Positions 54,791 through 64,000 are shown, numbered from the stretch's first letter. The stretch is 64,000 nucleotides of DNA from Prochlorococcus marinus str. MIT 9107 (GCF_000759855.1 NZ_JNAI01000008.1:1-64000); one strand, 5' to 3'. The notes: generated from the sequence alone by a model not told the origin. Numbers and translations: made by a program.

Positions 54791-55426
54791 TCAGGATCTA
54801 TCTCCAAAAATTAATGATCCTAATCTTAACCATGTTGATCCTGCTTCAATAGCTTCCTCCCAATCCCCCGACATTCCCATTGAACAATCTTGAAGTTGAA
54901 TTGAATCAGCTAGGGAACGGCATTTTTTAAACAATTCTAAATTTTCTTTGGATCTAAGCCCTTTAGGATTAATCGTCATCAAACCAGTTAATCTGATATT
55001 TTTTAGTTCTTGAATTTCACTCCATTTCTTTATTAAAAGTTCAGGATTAAAACCTCCTTTAGTTGGATCATCACTCAACTTAACCTGCAACATTATGAAT
55101 GGATTCTTCTTCTCTTCACCTGAAATATTAGAAATCTTTTGCAACTTCTCAAATGAATCTACCGAATGTATATAGTTGAAATTTTGGACGATCTTTCTTA
55201 TTTTATTACTTTGTATTCGTCCAATAAAGTGCCATTTTATTTGTTTAAGGTCTTTAAGGATAAATTGCTTCTCGTAAGCCTCTTGAAACTTACTCTCTCC
55301 AAAATCATTTTGACCTATTCTTTGAATAGTCTTTATTTCTTGACTTTTAAATCCTTTACTTACAGCTAGTATGTTTACATTTGGTGGGATTTTATTTTTT
55401 ATTTTTAAATAATTTGAAGGGTTCAC
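54791..55426 (-). CDS. pipY: PipY, YggS-family PLP-binding protein
   Basis: A 211-residue PLP-binding TIM-barrel protein of the YggS/PROSC family. The PLP Lys is in NILAVSKGFKSQEI near residue 24 and the phosphate loop region MGMSGDWEEAIEAGSTWLRLGSLIFG is intact (marked by GMSGDWEEAI near 183). It controls vitamin B6 and amino acid homeostasis. It is directly downstream of pipX with 3 bases between, the conserved pipXY arrangement of cyanobacteria. Confidence 0.94.
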   Translation of the reverse strand: MNPSNYLKIKNKIPPNVNILAVSKGFKSQEIKTIQRIGQNDFGESKFQEAYEKQFILKDLKQIKWHFIGRIQSNKIRKIVQNFNYIHSVDSFEKLQKISNISGEEKKNPFIMLQVKLSDDPTKGGFNPELLIKKWSEIQELKNIRLTGLMTINPKGLRSKENLELFKKCRSLADSIQLQDCSMGMSGDWEEAIEAGSTWLRLGSLIFGDRS

Positions 55427-55429
55427 CTT

Positions 55430-55696
55430 TTATAAGAAAGTTTGTGTGAATAGATTCTCCCATTTAAGTAGATCTTCAGATACTGTTCTTCTAGCTCTTT
55501 GAAGGTTCAATTCAGCCTGATTACGAGCATCTAAATAAGGTATGACTTCAAAAAAAACTTCTCTTTGTCTAATTTCTACTAAAAAAAACATTTTTTGGGC
55601 ATATAGTGTCGCATAAATATCTCTCCCATCATTTCCAGGAGAGACTTGATACAACATTCCAAATGTTGGATGGTTTAAATAACGCTCGGAACTCAA
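55430..55696 (-). CDS. pipX: PipX, PII-interacting NtcA co-activator
   Basis: An 88-residue protein beginning with a short leader and YLNHPTFGMLYQVSPG, the PipX Tudor-like domain, followed by C-terminal helices RNQAELNLQRARRTVSEDL. In other cyanobacteria PipX swaps between PII (GlnB) and the nitrogen regulator NtcA according to 2-oxoglutarate and ADP. It is 18 bases after the EcfT gene and upstream of pipY. Confidence 0.95.
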   Translation of the reverse strand: MSSERYLNHPTFGMLYQVSPGNDGRDIYATLYAQKMFFLVEIRQREVFFEVIPYLDARNQAELNLQRARRTVSEDLLKWENLFTQTFL

Positions 55697-55714
55697 ACTA
55701 AAATAATGTATTAT

Positions 55715-56632
55715 TTATAATGCACCATACAGTTTTCTAAGAAAAATTGCTATGAGAATAAAACATATGGTTAATGTATTAACAATTACATTGAGAAATT
55801 TTGAAGGATAAGAAGTTCTAAATCTATTGGTTTTAATAATAATTTTTTTCTTAGAGAGCAAAGACTCTGCACCTTGATCAATTCTCAAGAATATATTTTG
55901 AAATAACCTTTCCACTAAAATTAATATGAGATTAAAGGATTTCTTAAATCCTAAATTTCGAAAATTTATTGCTCTAACTGAAACTGACTTAATTATATTT
56001 TGAAATTCTTCCTGCACTAAAGGAATAAAACGTAATGCAATTAATAATTGAAAAAGCCACTTACTTATTGGTAATCCTATTTTTCTTAATGGATAAAGAA
56101 ACCAACTTAATCCCCATACAATGTCTTCTTGTAAAGTAGTTAAAAGCATCAAATTAACACTATGAATAACAGTAAATATCAAAGTTGAGGTTTTTATCCC
56201 TAATTCAAAGGCTTTTCTTGAGAAATTATAAGGGCCAAAATCTATAAAAAACACCCTCTGCGAAGGGATTTGCAGAATATCCCAATTTTTATAGCTTTCC
56301 AACACTACTTCTAATTCGTTGGGATTTCTTAAAGAGCTATCAATAGATTGAATATCAAAAGAAGCAAGTATTGATATAAACCCAATGAATAATGATAAGC
56401 AAGATAGCAAACACAATGATCGCCACCATACTCTAGATGGCAATAAACTTAAAAAAGTAATTAATAGTAAACAACCCACTAAACTCAATCTCCATATAGG
56501 ACCTGCCCAAATTGGAGTAATTAGAAATATCATTATTACAATTATTTTTAATCTACTATCTATAATTCTTAGCCAACTTCTATTGCCGTAAACATATTGA
56601 CCAACTGAAAATCTAGTGAGTATATTCATCAA
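55715..56632 (-). CDS. EcfT/CbiQ-like energy-coupling transporter membrane protein
   Basis: A 305-residue membrane protein. It has about five or six hydrophobic segments, the early [21 protein letters not shown] (marked by [10 protein letters not shown] near 22), and late ARG-type signature helices typical of the EcfT T-component, including [14 protein letters not shown] near 218. It would link ECF ATPases to a vitamin or metal-binding S-component; none is adjacent, so the substrate is unknown. It overlaps der by 4 bases. Confidence 0.82.
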   Translation of the reverse strand: MMNILTRFSVGQYVYGNRSWLRIIDSRLKIIVIMIFLITPIWAGPIWRLSLVGCLLLITFLSLLPSRVWWRSLCLLSCLSLFIGFISILASFDIQSIDSSLRNPNELEVVLESYKNWDILQIPSQRVFFIDFGPYNFSRKAFELGIKTSTLIFTVIHSVNLMLLTTLQEDIVWGLSWFLYPLRKIGLPISKWLFQLLIALRFIPLVQEEFQNIIKSVSVRAINFRNLGFKKSFNLILILVERLFQNIFLRIDQGAESLLSKKKIIIKTNRFRTSYPSKFLNVIVNTLTICFILIAIFLRKLYGAL

Positions 56633-58002
56633 TCTTTTTGAATTAGCTCAATATTTTCCTTTTCTACTTCTTTATTTAATGCTCTTTGTTGCTTCCCTCT
56701 CCAAAGTAAAATTAGGGGTGTACCTTCAAAGCCTAAATTTAATCTGATTTGTTTTTCAATATATCTTCTATATGTTATTCCAAATAATTTAGGGTCGTTT
56801 ACAAAAAGAGTAAAGGTAGGAGGCTGATTCTTTACTTGTGTGCCGTAATAAAGTCTACCTTGCTTTCCGCTTCTTTTAGTTGGAGGACTCTTCCAACTAA
56901 TTGCCTCTGTCAGCACTTCATTAACCACAGATGTTGTAACTCTTCTTCTATGTTGATTAACAGCATTAAGAGCGTGTTCAAAAATATTCTCAACTCTTTG
57001 TCCAGTTAGGGCCGATATAAAAATCATTTTTGACCAGTGTAAAAAATAAAGTTTAGATCTAAGTTCTTTTTCTACTTGATAAATTGTTGAACTATTTTTT
57101 TCTACAAGATCCCATTTATTAACAACAATTATACAAGCTCTCCCTTGTTCTTCTATTCGCCCTGCCAACTTCTGATCTTGATCAGTTACTCCATCTATAG
57201 CATCTATAACTAAAACACAAACATCACTTCTATCAATAGATTTAAAAGCCCTATTAATCCCAAAGAATTCAGTCCCATATTTAACATTTTTCTTTCTTCT
57301 AATACCTGCAGTATCAACAATTTTCCATTGATTATCCCCTTTTTTTATAAGAGTATCTATTGAATCAGTTGTCGTTCCACTAATATCACTAACTATTGCT
57401 CTTTTTTCTCCAGAGATTGAATTTAACAAACTAGATTTACCAACGTTTGGCCTGCCAATAATTGACATCATTATCTTTTCTTCTTCAACCTGAATATTAT
57501 TTTCAGGAAGTTCGCCAATAACGAGATCTAAAAGATCCCCAGTGCCTGAACCATGAATAGCGGAAACTGGGTAAGGTTCTCCCAATCCCAATTTCCAGAA
57601 CTCTGAAGCCAAAGAGATTCCAAGAGTAGTTGATTCACATTTATTAACAGCAACAATTGTTTTAGAGCTTGAGTTTCTTAACCATTTTGCTATTGATAAA
57701 TCACCATCAGTAACACCTTGGTTTCCATCTACCACAAGTAAGGCGAGTGAAGCCTCTTCTAAAGCCAAGAAAACTTGAGTTCTTATCTCAGGTAGAAATT
57801 CACTATCATCATCAAAAACTAAACCTCCAGTATCAACTATTTGAAATTCTCTGCCTCCCCATGACGCATTTTGATAAGTTCTATCTCTCGTAACACCAGG
57901 TTTATCAAAAACAATTGCATCATTACTTTGGCAAAGACGATTGACCAAGGTTGATTTCCCTACGTTAGGTCTTCCTATAATTGCTATTGTAGGGAGAATC
58001 AA
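56629..58002 (-). CDS. der: Ribosome-assembly GTPase Der (EngA)
   Basis: A 457-residue protein with two tandem GTPase domains. The first has [16 protein letters not shown] near residue 8 and [10 protein letters not shown]; the second has [16 protein letters not shown] near 182 and [10 protein letters not shown], with NKWDL after it. A KH-like C-terminal domain ends in [14 protein letters not shown]. It acts in 50S subunit maturation. It overlaps the EcfT gene start by 4 bases. Confidence 0.98.
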   Translation of the reverse strand: MILPTIAIIGRPNVGKSTLVNRLCQSNDAIVFDKPGVTRDRTYQNASWGGREFQIVDTGGLVFDDDSEFLPEIRTQVFLALEEASLALLVVDGNQGVTDGDLSIAKWLRNSSSKTIVAVNKCESTTLGISLASEFWKLGLGEPYPVSAIHGSGTGDLLDLVIGELPENNIQVEEEKIMMSIIGRPNVGKSSLLNSISGEKRAIVSDISGTTTDSIDTLIKKGDNQWKIVDTAGIRRKKNVKYGTEFFGINRAFKSIDRSDVCVLVIDAIDGVTDQDQKLAGRIEEQGRACIIVVNKWDLVEKNSSTIYQVEKELRSKLYFLHWSKMIFISALTGQRVENIFEHALNAVNQHRRRVTTSVVNEVLTEAISWKSPPTKRSGKQGRLYYGTQVKNQPPTFTLFVNDPKLFGITYRRYIEKQIRLNLGFEGTPLILLWRGKQQRALNKEVEKENIELIQKD

Positions 58003-58075
58003 TTCTTCTCTCCAAAGAAATTAGTTTCCATTACAACTATACCTTTAATATAACCATTTACCTTACTCAAAAAAT

Positions 58076-58561
58076 TTATTTGATTTCTGGATCACCTAAA
58101 TGTCCTTTTGCTGGATTAACAGAAGGAGAAGAAACTGCAGGAAGCTTATCTTCTTTAATAGAAAAAGAATTTGACTCAATAGACCAATAAATTAACCAAT
58201 TTACGGCGGTTGCTCTTCTAGTCCTTCTTGGATAAAGTTCGTTAATTTTATAACCTTTAAAATTAAGAAAATTTTTCAATCCCTTTTTATGCTCCTTTGG
58301 AATTGATCGGGTCAAATGTACTGATGCTATTCGCTCTGAAATGATTTTAGGAGCTTTTACGAATTTTTCTGACCAAAAAGAAGGAGTTAATTCACTAAAA
58401 ATCCAATCATTCGTATTTTTTTCTCTAGTGTAAAAAAGTCTTTCCCAGACTAATTCACAAACAAAAACATCACTAACTTTATCCTCGAGAACGAGCAATA
58501 ATAGTTTCTTACATATTGGCCATGTAAATTTTTTTCTTATGAAATTTTCCTTTTTACTCAT
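58076..58561 (-). CDS. DUF1823-family protein
   Basis: A 161-residue soluble protein. Family-type segments are VFVCELVWERLFYTRE near residue 33, DWIFSELTPSFWSEKFVKAPKII near 53, and ASVHLTRSIPKEHKKGLKNFLNFKGYKINELYPRRTRRATAVNWL, marked by VHLTRSIPKEHK near 81 and RRTRRATAVNW near 114. DUF1823 occurs in cyanobacteria and plants with unknown function. It overlaps the cobI stop by one base. Confidence 0.85.
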   Translation of the reverse strand: MSKKENFIRKKFTWPICKKLLLLVLEDKVSDVFVCELVWERLFYTREKNTNDWIFSELTPSFWSEKFVKAPKIISERIASVHLTRSIPKEHKKGLKNFLNFKGYKINELYPRRTRRATAVNWLIYWSIESNSFSIKEDKLPAVSSPSVNPAKGHLGDPEIK

Positions 58562-59316
58562 TAATCAAACCTTATCAAAATCAAAGAGAAATACGGCATG
58601 AAGTCCTTTGTATATTGAGGTGCATATTGAATAATTTGATTAGGCATACCAACACTTAAAGCAATAAGTGATTTATTAATAATATCCTCTTTTTTTAAGA
58701 TTTCTCTTACTAAATTCCATCTTTTCCCAACTTTCATAATTGCTAAAACAGTTTTTTTACCTTTACTTTCCCTTATAAGGGATGTTAATTCTGAATTTGA
58801 AGAAGGGCATTCTTTGATTATCAAGGTCTCTCCTTTTTTAACTAAATCAAAATCATTCAAGGCTGCCGCTGCTGAAAGAGAAGAAATACCAGGTATAGTT
58901 TTGGTCATGATTTCGGGATAAGTATTTTTTATTATTCTCAAAATATTTGAAGAGCTTGCAAATAGCGAAGTATCTCCAAGACAAAGTAAAACCACTGATT
59001 CACCATTTTGTATAAATTTCACAATTTTCTCTACAGCATTAGACCATATTTCATCAGGATCAAAATCCCTCCTAGCCATTGGGAAAATAATAGATATATT
59101 TTTTTTAAATTTGGTATATTTTTTGACTATTTCTGCGGCAAAACTCTTTTTATTATAATCTGAAACTGGGAAAACTATAACTTTTGCTTTTTTGATTGCA
59201 TCTACAGCCGCAATTGTTAAAAGCGATGGATCTCCTGGGCCAACACCAACGATAGTAAATGATGGAGAATCAATTTTATAACCTGAAAATGCTGTTAAAA
59301 AATTTTTCATTAACAT
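58561..59316 (-). CDS. cobI: Precorrin-2 C20-methyltransferase
   Basis: A 251-residue tetrapyrrole methylase. The SAM motif is IVGVGPGDPSLLTIAAVDAIKKA (GVGPGDPSLLT near residues 24-34), and VVLLCLGDTSLFASS near 108 and TIPGISSLSAAAALN near 140 fit the CobI/CbiL branch. It acts in cobamide (pseudocobalamin) synthesis. Another cobamide-related candidate, UPF0284, lies elsewhere in the window. The downstream DUF1823 gene overlaps it by one base. Confidence 0.9.
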   Translation of the reverse strand: MLMKNFLTAFSGYKIDSPSFTIVGVGPGDPSLLTIAAVDAIKKAKVIVFPVSDYNKKSFAAEIVKKYTKFKKNISIIFPMARRDFDPDEIWSNAVEKIVKFIQNGESVVLLCLGDTSLFASSSNILRIIKNTYPEIMTKTIPGISSLSAAAALNDFDLVKKGETLIIKECPSSNSELTSLIRESKGKKTVLAIMKVGKRWNLVREILKKEDIINKSLIALSVGMPNQIIQYAPQYTKDFMPYFSLILIRFD

Positions 59317-59333
59317 TATTAATTTGATTATTT

Positions 59334-59942
59334 CTAACTATGGACTCTTGGCATAAAAAAAGTCTCAGCGAGTATTTTTGACTCAATGTCAGACAATTCC
59401 TCTAACCTTTTGAAAGTTTGATTTTTAGAAAATTTAGTTTGCGCAAGCTTCCAATAAATTCCAAAATGTCTTGCCTCACTCTCAAGCAAAGACTCATAAA
59501 GCACTTGAAAAGATTCGTCTTTAGAATTCAGAGCAAGCAATCCTAATCTTTCATGACTTCTTGCTTCAATCAGCCCTGCAATCAAGAAACTATCAAGCAT
59601 TCTATTAGGCTCTTCTTTTCTTATTTTCTTAGCCAATTCAGAACCATATGGAGGAGGTTTTAAAGCCTTGAGAGAATAGCCAAGATCCTTCAAAAAATAG
59701 AGTATTTTTTCAAAATGTTCTAATTCCTCTCGTGCGATTGGACTTAAAACTTCTGCTAAATTTGGTTCAGAAGGATATCTAAACATTAATTGAACAGCTA
59801 CACCTGCAGCTTTTCGCTCGCAGTGAGCATGGTCAATAAGAATCTCTATTGGATTAGATAAAGCGAGTTTGATCCACTCATCTGAGGTCGATGAGGATAA
59901 ATATTTTATTTGAGAAGAAGGCCTTTTAAAATCAACTAGCAT
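59334..59942 (-). CDS. miaE: MiaE-like tRNA hydroxylase (ferritin-like diiron protein)
   Basis: A 202-residue all-helical protein with ferritin-like metal ligands: DHAHCERKAAG near residue 38, REELEHFEKIL near 71, LIEARSHERLGL near 124 and SEARHFGIYWKLA near 153. It matches the MiaE group that hydroxylates isopentenyl-adenosine (ms2i6A) at tRNA position 37 in other bacteria; whether it does so here is inference. It follows aroQ directly with no gap and precedes cobI by 17 bases. Confidence 0.85.
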   Translation of the reverse strand: MLVDFKRPSSQIKYLSSSTSDEWIKLALSNPIEILIDHAHCERKAAGVAVQLMFRYPSEPNLAEVLSPIAREELEHFEKILYFLKDLGYSLKALKPPPYGSELAKKIRKEEPNRMLDSFLIAGLIEARSHERLGLLALNSKDESFQVLYESLLESEARHFGIYWKLAQTKFSKNQTFKRLEELSDIESKILAETFFMPRVHS

Positions 59943-60383
59943 TTAATCTTTACTTCTTAAATATTCAATTATTCCATCAAGAGCCAAAGAATAACTGGAT
60001 ATCCCGAATCCACTAATTATCCCTATAGCTTTATCAGTTAGAAAAGATTCTTTACGAAAATCTTCTCTACTAAAAATATTTGAAATATGTAATTCTACAA
60101 ATGGAATTTTTGATCCAATTAAAGCATCTCGAATAGAAATGGAGGTATGAGTAAAAGCGCCAGCATTAATAAGAATACCTTGAATTTTGTTAACAGAATC
60201 ATGAATTTTATCAACTATTTCTCCTTCGTGATTACTTTGAAAACATTTAAGATTAATACTTTTATCTTTGGCAACTTTAATTAAATCTTTTTCAATATCA
60301 TTCAACGTTTTATTACCATATATTTCGGGTTCTCTAGTTCCCAATAGATTTAAATTTGGTCCATTTATTAATAATATATTCAT
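59943..60383 (-). CDS. aroQ: Type II 3-dehydroquinate dehydratase
   Basis: A 146-residue shikimate-pathway enzyme. It starts [23 protein letters not shown] (catalytic Tyr at about residue 23, marked by [12 protein letters not shown]), with [29 protein letters not shown] (catalytic His region) and ELHISN. An ATG at 60449 would add a 22-residue phenylalanine-rich leader, but 60383 gives the family's normal start, so I use it. Confidence 0.92.
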   Translation of the reverse strand: MNILLINGPNLNLLGTREPEIYGNKTLNDIEKDLIKVAKDKSINLKCFQSNHEGEIVDKIHDSVNKIQGILINAGAFTHTSISIRDALIGSKIPFVELHISNIFSREDFRKESFLTDKAIGIISGFGISSYSLALDGIIEYLRSKD

Positions 60384-60485
60384 CAGTAATAAAATCTTTT
60401 CTACATAAATGCTATCTAGAAAGAAACAAAAAAACCAAAACATTTTCACACAAAGTGACCATTAACTGATAAGTTCAAAGAGTGG

Positions 60486-60567
60486 GGGTCGGTGCCCGAG
60501 TGGTTAAAGGGGGCGGACTGTAAATCCGCTGGCTCTGCCTACGTTGGTTCAAATCCAACCCGGCCCA
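60486..60567 (+). tRNA. tRNA-Tyr (GTA)
   Basis: Acceptor GGGTCGG pairs with CCGGCCC (with one T-G pair) and the discriminator is A. The anticodon arm is GCGGA-CTGTAAA-TCCGC, giving anticodon GTA. The variable arm is long, as expected for tRNA-Tyr, and TTGGTTCAAATCCAA is the T arm. The 82-base gene has no encoded CCA. Confidence 0.95.
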
Positions 60568-60577
60568 CTTTAAAATT

Positions 60578-60649
<72 letters not shown>

Positions 60650-60674
60650 CTCGAGGGATAGGCTGGTAAAACTG

Positions 60675-60689
60675 TGATCTCAGAGATCA
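60675..60689 (+). terminator. Short palindrome after the tRNA pair, possible terminator
   Basis: TGATC-TCAGA-GATCA forms a 5-bp stem (a 15-base near-perfect palindrome) 25 bases after tRNA-Thr, followed by GCATTTT. The T tract is short, so this is weak, but the position fits a terminator for the tRNA transcript. Confidence 0.35.
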
Positions 60690-60737
60690 GCATTTTGACT
60701 TAAATTCATATATATTTGATAAAGTTTGTCTTAAGTA

Positions 60738-60929
60738 ATGCCACTATCGTCATACCGGATGCATAGAATTTATCTTGCAGCTACCATGAATTATGGTTTG
60801 GGTTCTGATGATCCAGAAGAGTTGGCCTACTACTACAAAATCAAGAAAGATATGGCTGACATGAAAAAAGACCCAGTTAAAAAAGGGATACCCCTAACTT
60901 GGGATACCCCAGAAAAAATAGATAAATGA
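60738..60929 (+). CDS. Small hypothetical protein in the tRNA-linked islet
   Basis: A 63-residue soluble protein starting MPLSSYRMHRIYLAAT, with an acidic middle (SDDPEELAYYYKIKKDMADM) and GIPLTWDTPEKIDK at the end. Its codon use and GC are higher than most genes in the window and resemble the SIMPL gene next to it. It shares ATGA with the next tiny frame. I do not recognise a family; a real gene is likely but not certain. Confidence 0.65.
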   Translation: MPLSSYRMHRIYLAATMNYGLGSDDPEELAYYYKIKKDMADMKKDPVKKGIPLTWDTPEKIDK

Positions 60930-61033
60930 ACCTAAATACTTTCTTATTAATTGATGGAAGTCTGATGCTTATTGGATTACCTTTGCTGATGATCCTTAAA
61001 GGCAAAAAGAAGACTCCTCAATTCATCACTTAA
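60926..61033 (+). CDS. 35-residue membrane peptide, possibly translationally coupled
   Basis: An ATG at 60926 overlaps the TGA of the preceding gene (ATGA) and opens a 35-codon frame to TAA at 61031-61033. The product has a single hydrophobic span (FLLIDGSLMLIGLPLLMIL) and a basic KGKKKTP tail, a common form for a small membrane peptide. Its 3' end overlaps the convergent SIMPL gene by 8 bases. Support is context and shape only. Confidence 0.5.
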   Translation: MNLNTFLLIDGSLMLIGLPLLMILKGKKKTPQFIT

Positions 61034-61808
61034 CTGCAAAAGTTACCCCCATAACGGCGGTGATATCTTTCTTAATTGTGGTCGTGTCATAAGAACCCCA
61101 GCTACTTACTCTTGTGGAATTTGGAACTGTGATCTGAAAAACACCTGTGTTAACTTTCTTAAGACCACCAACTTCAGATCCTGCCTGAAGGGCGATAGCC
61201 TCAGCTCTGATTCGTGCATCTTTTGCAGCCTTTGCGAGCATATCAACTCTTTTATCAGCAAGCTTTGAATAAGTGAATTCAGGAGAGCTTGGTCTCACTA
61301 AAACACCATCACCAAGAAGTTCAGTTATCTTGCTGTGGGTCTTCTGAATACGATGAACATCATTGCTCTGGATTTCAATACTCTGATATGTAATCCATTC
61401 AGTTCTTATGATTTCATTGGTCTTGGGATGCTTGGTTTCATATTCTTTGATGCTGGCCGGCCCAAGATAAACTTCCTGTTTGATACCATCTTCAATTCCA
61501 TTCGCTTTAAGGAAATTCATAGTCTTTTTCATTGACTCCTTATGCTTGTTAAATGAGTCGATCTGAGTCTTTCCCGTAGCCCTTACCTGAACGGACCATT
61601 TTGCAATATCACTCTCAAAACTTTCAGTACTTGCACCTGTAACAGTGATGGAATTCTCAACCATCCTAAACCCTCTCACAAGTACCGTGGAGGCACCTAT
61701 AAATCCGCCGAGAGATAAGACGGCCATAGCGAAAACAAGTGGCGGGGTGCGGCGTATAACACTCAGAGAATCGCCTGGCAGCGACCTGAGTCTATTAATA
61801 ATTTTCAT
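61026..61808 (-). CDS. SIMPL-domain (DUF541) protein, membrane-anchored
   Basis: A 260-residue protein. A basic start with LVFAMAVLSLGGFIGASTVLV gives an N-terminal anchor or signal at about residues 24-44. The remainder matches the SIMPL/DUF541 domain: SITVTGASTESFESDIAKWSVQV near 53, SIEIQSNDVHRIQ, and a late DARIRAEAIALQAGSEVGGLKKV, marked by RIRAEAIALQAG near 192, and ends VTFAVK. Its GC is clearly above that of neighbours, suggesting recent transfer or different origin. Periplasmic role unknown. Confidence 0.85.
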   Translation of the reverse strand: MKIINRLRSLPGDSLSVIRRTPPLVFAMAVLSLGGFIGASTVLVRGFRMVENSITVTGASTESFESDIAKWSVQVRATGKTQIDSFNKHKESMKKTMNFLKANGIEDGIKQEVYLGPASIKEYETKHPKTNEIIRTEWITYQSIEIQSNDVHRIQKTHSKITELLGDGVLVRPSSPEFTYSKLADKRVDMLAKAAKDARIRAEAIALQAGSEVGGLKKVNTGVFQITVPNSTRVSSWGSYDTTTIKKDITAVMGVTFAVK

Positions 61809-62280
61809 TGTCTATCAGTATGTGTGTAGGAGCTTTGTAACAGCTGAACCGAAAGAAAAAATATAAAACCCCTGACTTTTATTCCTTCAGTTCTATCTGG
61901 CCATTAAAGGAAACATCTTATGTTGATGTGCCAATTTTAGAGTCGGTTACTAATATTGCCATATGAAATAAAAGTCTGCAAGAAGTATTTTTGTATTACA
62001 TATTGGCTAAATAATATTTATAGAAATAATTTAACTTCGCAAACTTTTTTAAACTAAATAATTAACTATAAATAAAAATCAATCTTTGAGAATCAAAACA
62101 GAAATTAACCGTGTATTTTAGAAAATTGATTGTTAATGTAGATAAGATTTTTCAGACGTTAAAAATTTAATCAATAATTAAAACAAAAGTGAGTAGTATA
62201 AAATTTTTATATTTAACAATTCTATTTTTTTCCTCTAGAATCAAATTTTAATTCAGGGCTTTAATTCTTAACGAAAAATC
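61809..62280. other. 472-base gap with no recognised gene
   Basis: No frame of convincing quality or RNA gene is visible. The first part (to about 61980) keeps a moderate GC; the rest is very AT-rich. A TATAAA-like element lies near 62197, before the SDR gene, which could be its promoter. I see no att-like repeat of the tRNA 3' ends. Confidence 0.6.
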
Positions 62281-63041
62281 ATGAACTTACCATTAGAAAA
62301 ACAGACCGTTTTAGTAACAGGTGCAGGCAGAGGATTGGGTTCCGAGATTGTAAGATCATTTCATAGAGAGGGTGCAAAAGTAATTATCAACTATAGAAAT
62401 TCATATGAAAGTGCAAAACATTTATCTGATTCATTAGGAGAGAATGCACTTTTAGTAAAAGGAGATATCAGAGAAAAAGATCAAGTCTCTAAAATGCACG
62501 AAGAATTGTTATGTCAAAATATCAGAGTAGACACGATAATTCACAACGCCATAAATGATTTTATTTTCAATGGTGATCAAAGAAAAAAAATAGACACTAT
62601 TGAGTGGCAAGATTTCCAAAACCAGATTGAAACTACTCAAAAAGGATTTCTAAATTTGCTTAATATTTTTACACCAAATATGAAAAAGAATTCTTTTGGA
62701 AGAGTTATATCTATTGGCACTAATTTATTTCAAAATCCAGTGATTCCCTACCATGATTACACCGCAGCCAAAGGCGGATTATTATCACTTACAAGAACTG
62801 CAGCAATAGATCTAGGGCAATTTAACATAACGGTAAATATGGTATCAGGAGGCTTATTGAAGGTAACTGATGCAAGCAAAGGGACTCCCGATAGTGTTTT
62901 TGAATATATTTCCAGTATCACACCCTTAAGAAAAGTTACCACGACAGAGGACTTTTCGGATGCTGTATTATTTTTTGCCTCCCCTTGGTCAAGGGCAGTT
63001 ACTGGTCAAAATTTACTTGTTGATGGTGGATTGGTTCTAAA

Positions 63042-63045
<4 letters not shown>
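62281..63045 (+). CDS. SDR-family oxidoreductase (FabG-like)
   Basis: A 254-residue short-chain dehydrogenase. The cofactor loop is VTGAGRGLGSEIVRSFHREG near residue 12, IIHNAIND is the NNAG equivalent, ISIGTN carries the catalytic Ser position and YHDYTAAKGGLLSL the YxxxK pair near 160-164. The C-terminus VTGQNLLVDGGLVL is FabG-type. The cofactor is probably NAD(P)H; the substrate is not predictable. Its end overlaps the convergent poly-Asp gene by 4 bases. Confidence 0.9.
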
Positions 63046-63287
<242 letters not shown>

Positions 63288-63416
63288 TAAACTAATTAAT
63301 AATAATTAAAAAAGAGGTGTCAAAGATAGCAAAAAGATGTTCTATTTAGCTATTGTTTTTTGAGCAGTTTTTCAAACTTTATTTCTCTCATGAAAAGAAA
63401 TTATTTAAAGAAGTTC

Positions 63417-64000
63417 TTACCTTTTAAATAAATTTCTTCCTTTCCAAGTCCATCCATTTCCTGTATAGGTTTTATAAATAGAAAGAAGACTAATATAAAA
63501 TACAATTATCCCTCCTATGCCATTTAAATACCAATATCTTGAGGGGATTTCGTACTTCGCTTTTAACCAAATTCTTTTAAAAAGATAAGTGCATAAAGCC
63601 AGAAAAGAAATTAGAGTTGTGCATAAAATTTTTAACGAAAAATTATTTAATAAAAGAATTAAAGAGATAAAAAATAATAACCAAGGAACACTAAAATTTA
63701 AAAATACAAATATTGATCCTGAAATTGATCTAAAGAGATCTTTCTCTAAACCTAAAAACCAGTTTTTACTCCATCCCTCAATTAGGGAATTTAAATCCTG
63801 ATACATATTTATTGAAATATCTTTAATAGCTATTAAAAAATTTAATTTTAAATTTCTATTTTTGATCTTTTTGGCCAGAGCTATATCTTCAACTACTTCA
63901 TCAAAAGTACCTTCATGTCCGCCAATCAATTCATAGGATTCTCTCTTAAAAAGCATAAAGGGGCCAGCTGCAAATGATGTATTATTTCTACTATCGTTAG
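63417..64000 (-). CDS. Glycosyltransferase family 2 protein, C-terminal part (5' end outside window)
   Basis: The frame is open to the right edge at base 64000. The visible ~195 residues include FAAGPFMLFKRESYELIGGHEG with an acceptor-type GGH motif, EVVEDIALAKKIKNRN, which fits the ED catalytic motif, and a WSKNWF motif similar to the Q/RxxRW position, then three or four membrane helices towards the end. This matches the C-terminal portion of membrane GT2 enzymes such as ceramide glucosyltransferase-like or carotenoid/lipid glycosyltransferases. The substrate is not predictable. Confidence 0.85.
   Translation of the reverse strand, partial: NDSRNNTSFAAGPFMLFKRESYELIGGHEGTFDEVVEDIALAKKIKNRNLKLNFLIAIKDISINMYQDLNSLIEGWSKNWFLGLEKDLFRSISGSIFVFLNFSVPWLLFFISLILLLNNFSLKILCTTLISFLALCTYLFKRIWLKAKYEIPSRYWYLNGIGGIIVFYISLLSIYKTYTGNGWTWKGRNLFKR

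Noticed and set aside
60449-60449. Upstream ATG of aroQ adding 22 residues
   Set aside because: The extension is hydrophobic and not part of the family; the ATG at 60383 gives the usual N-terminus.

Overview
The window looks like chromosome of a high-light-adapted Prochlorococcus or a very close relative. This is inferred from the AT-rich sequence (roughly 30% GC by eye), compact genes with many 3-8 base overlaps, and a picocyanobacterial gene set: ndhB, chlG, sqdX, pipX/pipY, sepF, a cyAbrB-type regulator, a DNA topoisomerase I without tetracysteine zinc fingers, and many small conserved unknowns. I see no insertion sequence, prophage or CRISPR array.

Layout. 0-8 kb: a gene open at the left edge with a 45-bp tandem repeat; a two-gene ABC exporter; heme O/A synthesis (ctaB, ctaA) divergent from cytochrome c oxidase (ctaC-ctaD-ctaE); a cyAbrB regulator. 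8-24 kb: ribE, a ferredoxin-like aldo/keto reductase, a solute-binding-like lipoprotein, a CobT-like UPF0284 protein, topA, ndhB, a LolD/MacB-type ATPase, birA, a DciA-like Zn-ribbon protein, menG, hisF, chlG and a class A penicillin-binding protein. 24-34 kb: rsmB, two small genes missed by length cut-offs, a photolyase-associated cluster (photolyase-like, DUF2256, TIGR03643, DUF393) in which two genes are broken, trmH, a DppC-like permease, lepA, mqo and an Nfu protein. 34-36 kb: a DUF4278 gene behind a strong promoter and a structured leader, then an ArsM-like methyltransferase split by an in-frame TAA. 36-47 kb: class V aminotransferase, SDR, murE, yidD, rpsD, two transsulfuration enzymes (the second fungal-like), cysK, queA, pdhC. 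47-60 kb: acyl-ACP synthetase, lipB, hpf, a DeoC homologue that appears to lack the Schiff-base lysine, recO, sqdX, proC, sepF, pipY, pipX, EcfT, der, cobI, miaE-like, aroQ. 60-64 kb: tRNA-Tyr and tRNA-Thr followed by a distinctly GC-richer islet (small ORFs and a SIMPL-domain protein), a 472-base gap without a gene, an SDR, a poly-aspartate membrane protein, and a glycosyltransferase open at the right edge.

How genes work together: heme A synthesis supplies the adjacent oxidase; murE and the class A PBP belong to peptidoglycan synthesis; the metB-like pair plus cysK handle sulfur amino acids; pdhC and lipB are linked through lipoylation; pipX and pipY form the known nitrogen-signalling pair.

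Most notable signals: (1) a decayed or mis-sequenced photolyase-associated module with a +1 frameshift and a nonsense codon in neighbouring genes; (2) a third lesion, a TAA in the ArsM-like gene; (3) the TATAAT-driven structured leader of the DUF4278 gene; (4) near-identical 15-residue repeats at the left edge; (5) the GC-rich tRNA-linked islet; (6) the DeoC homologue with substituted catalytic positions. All family assignments come from reading motifs; no database search was run.
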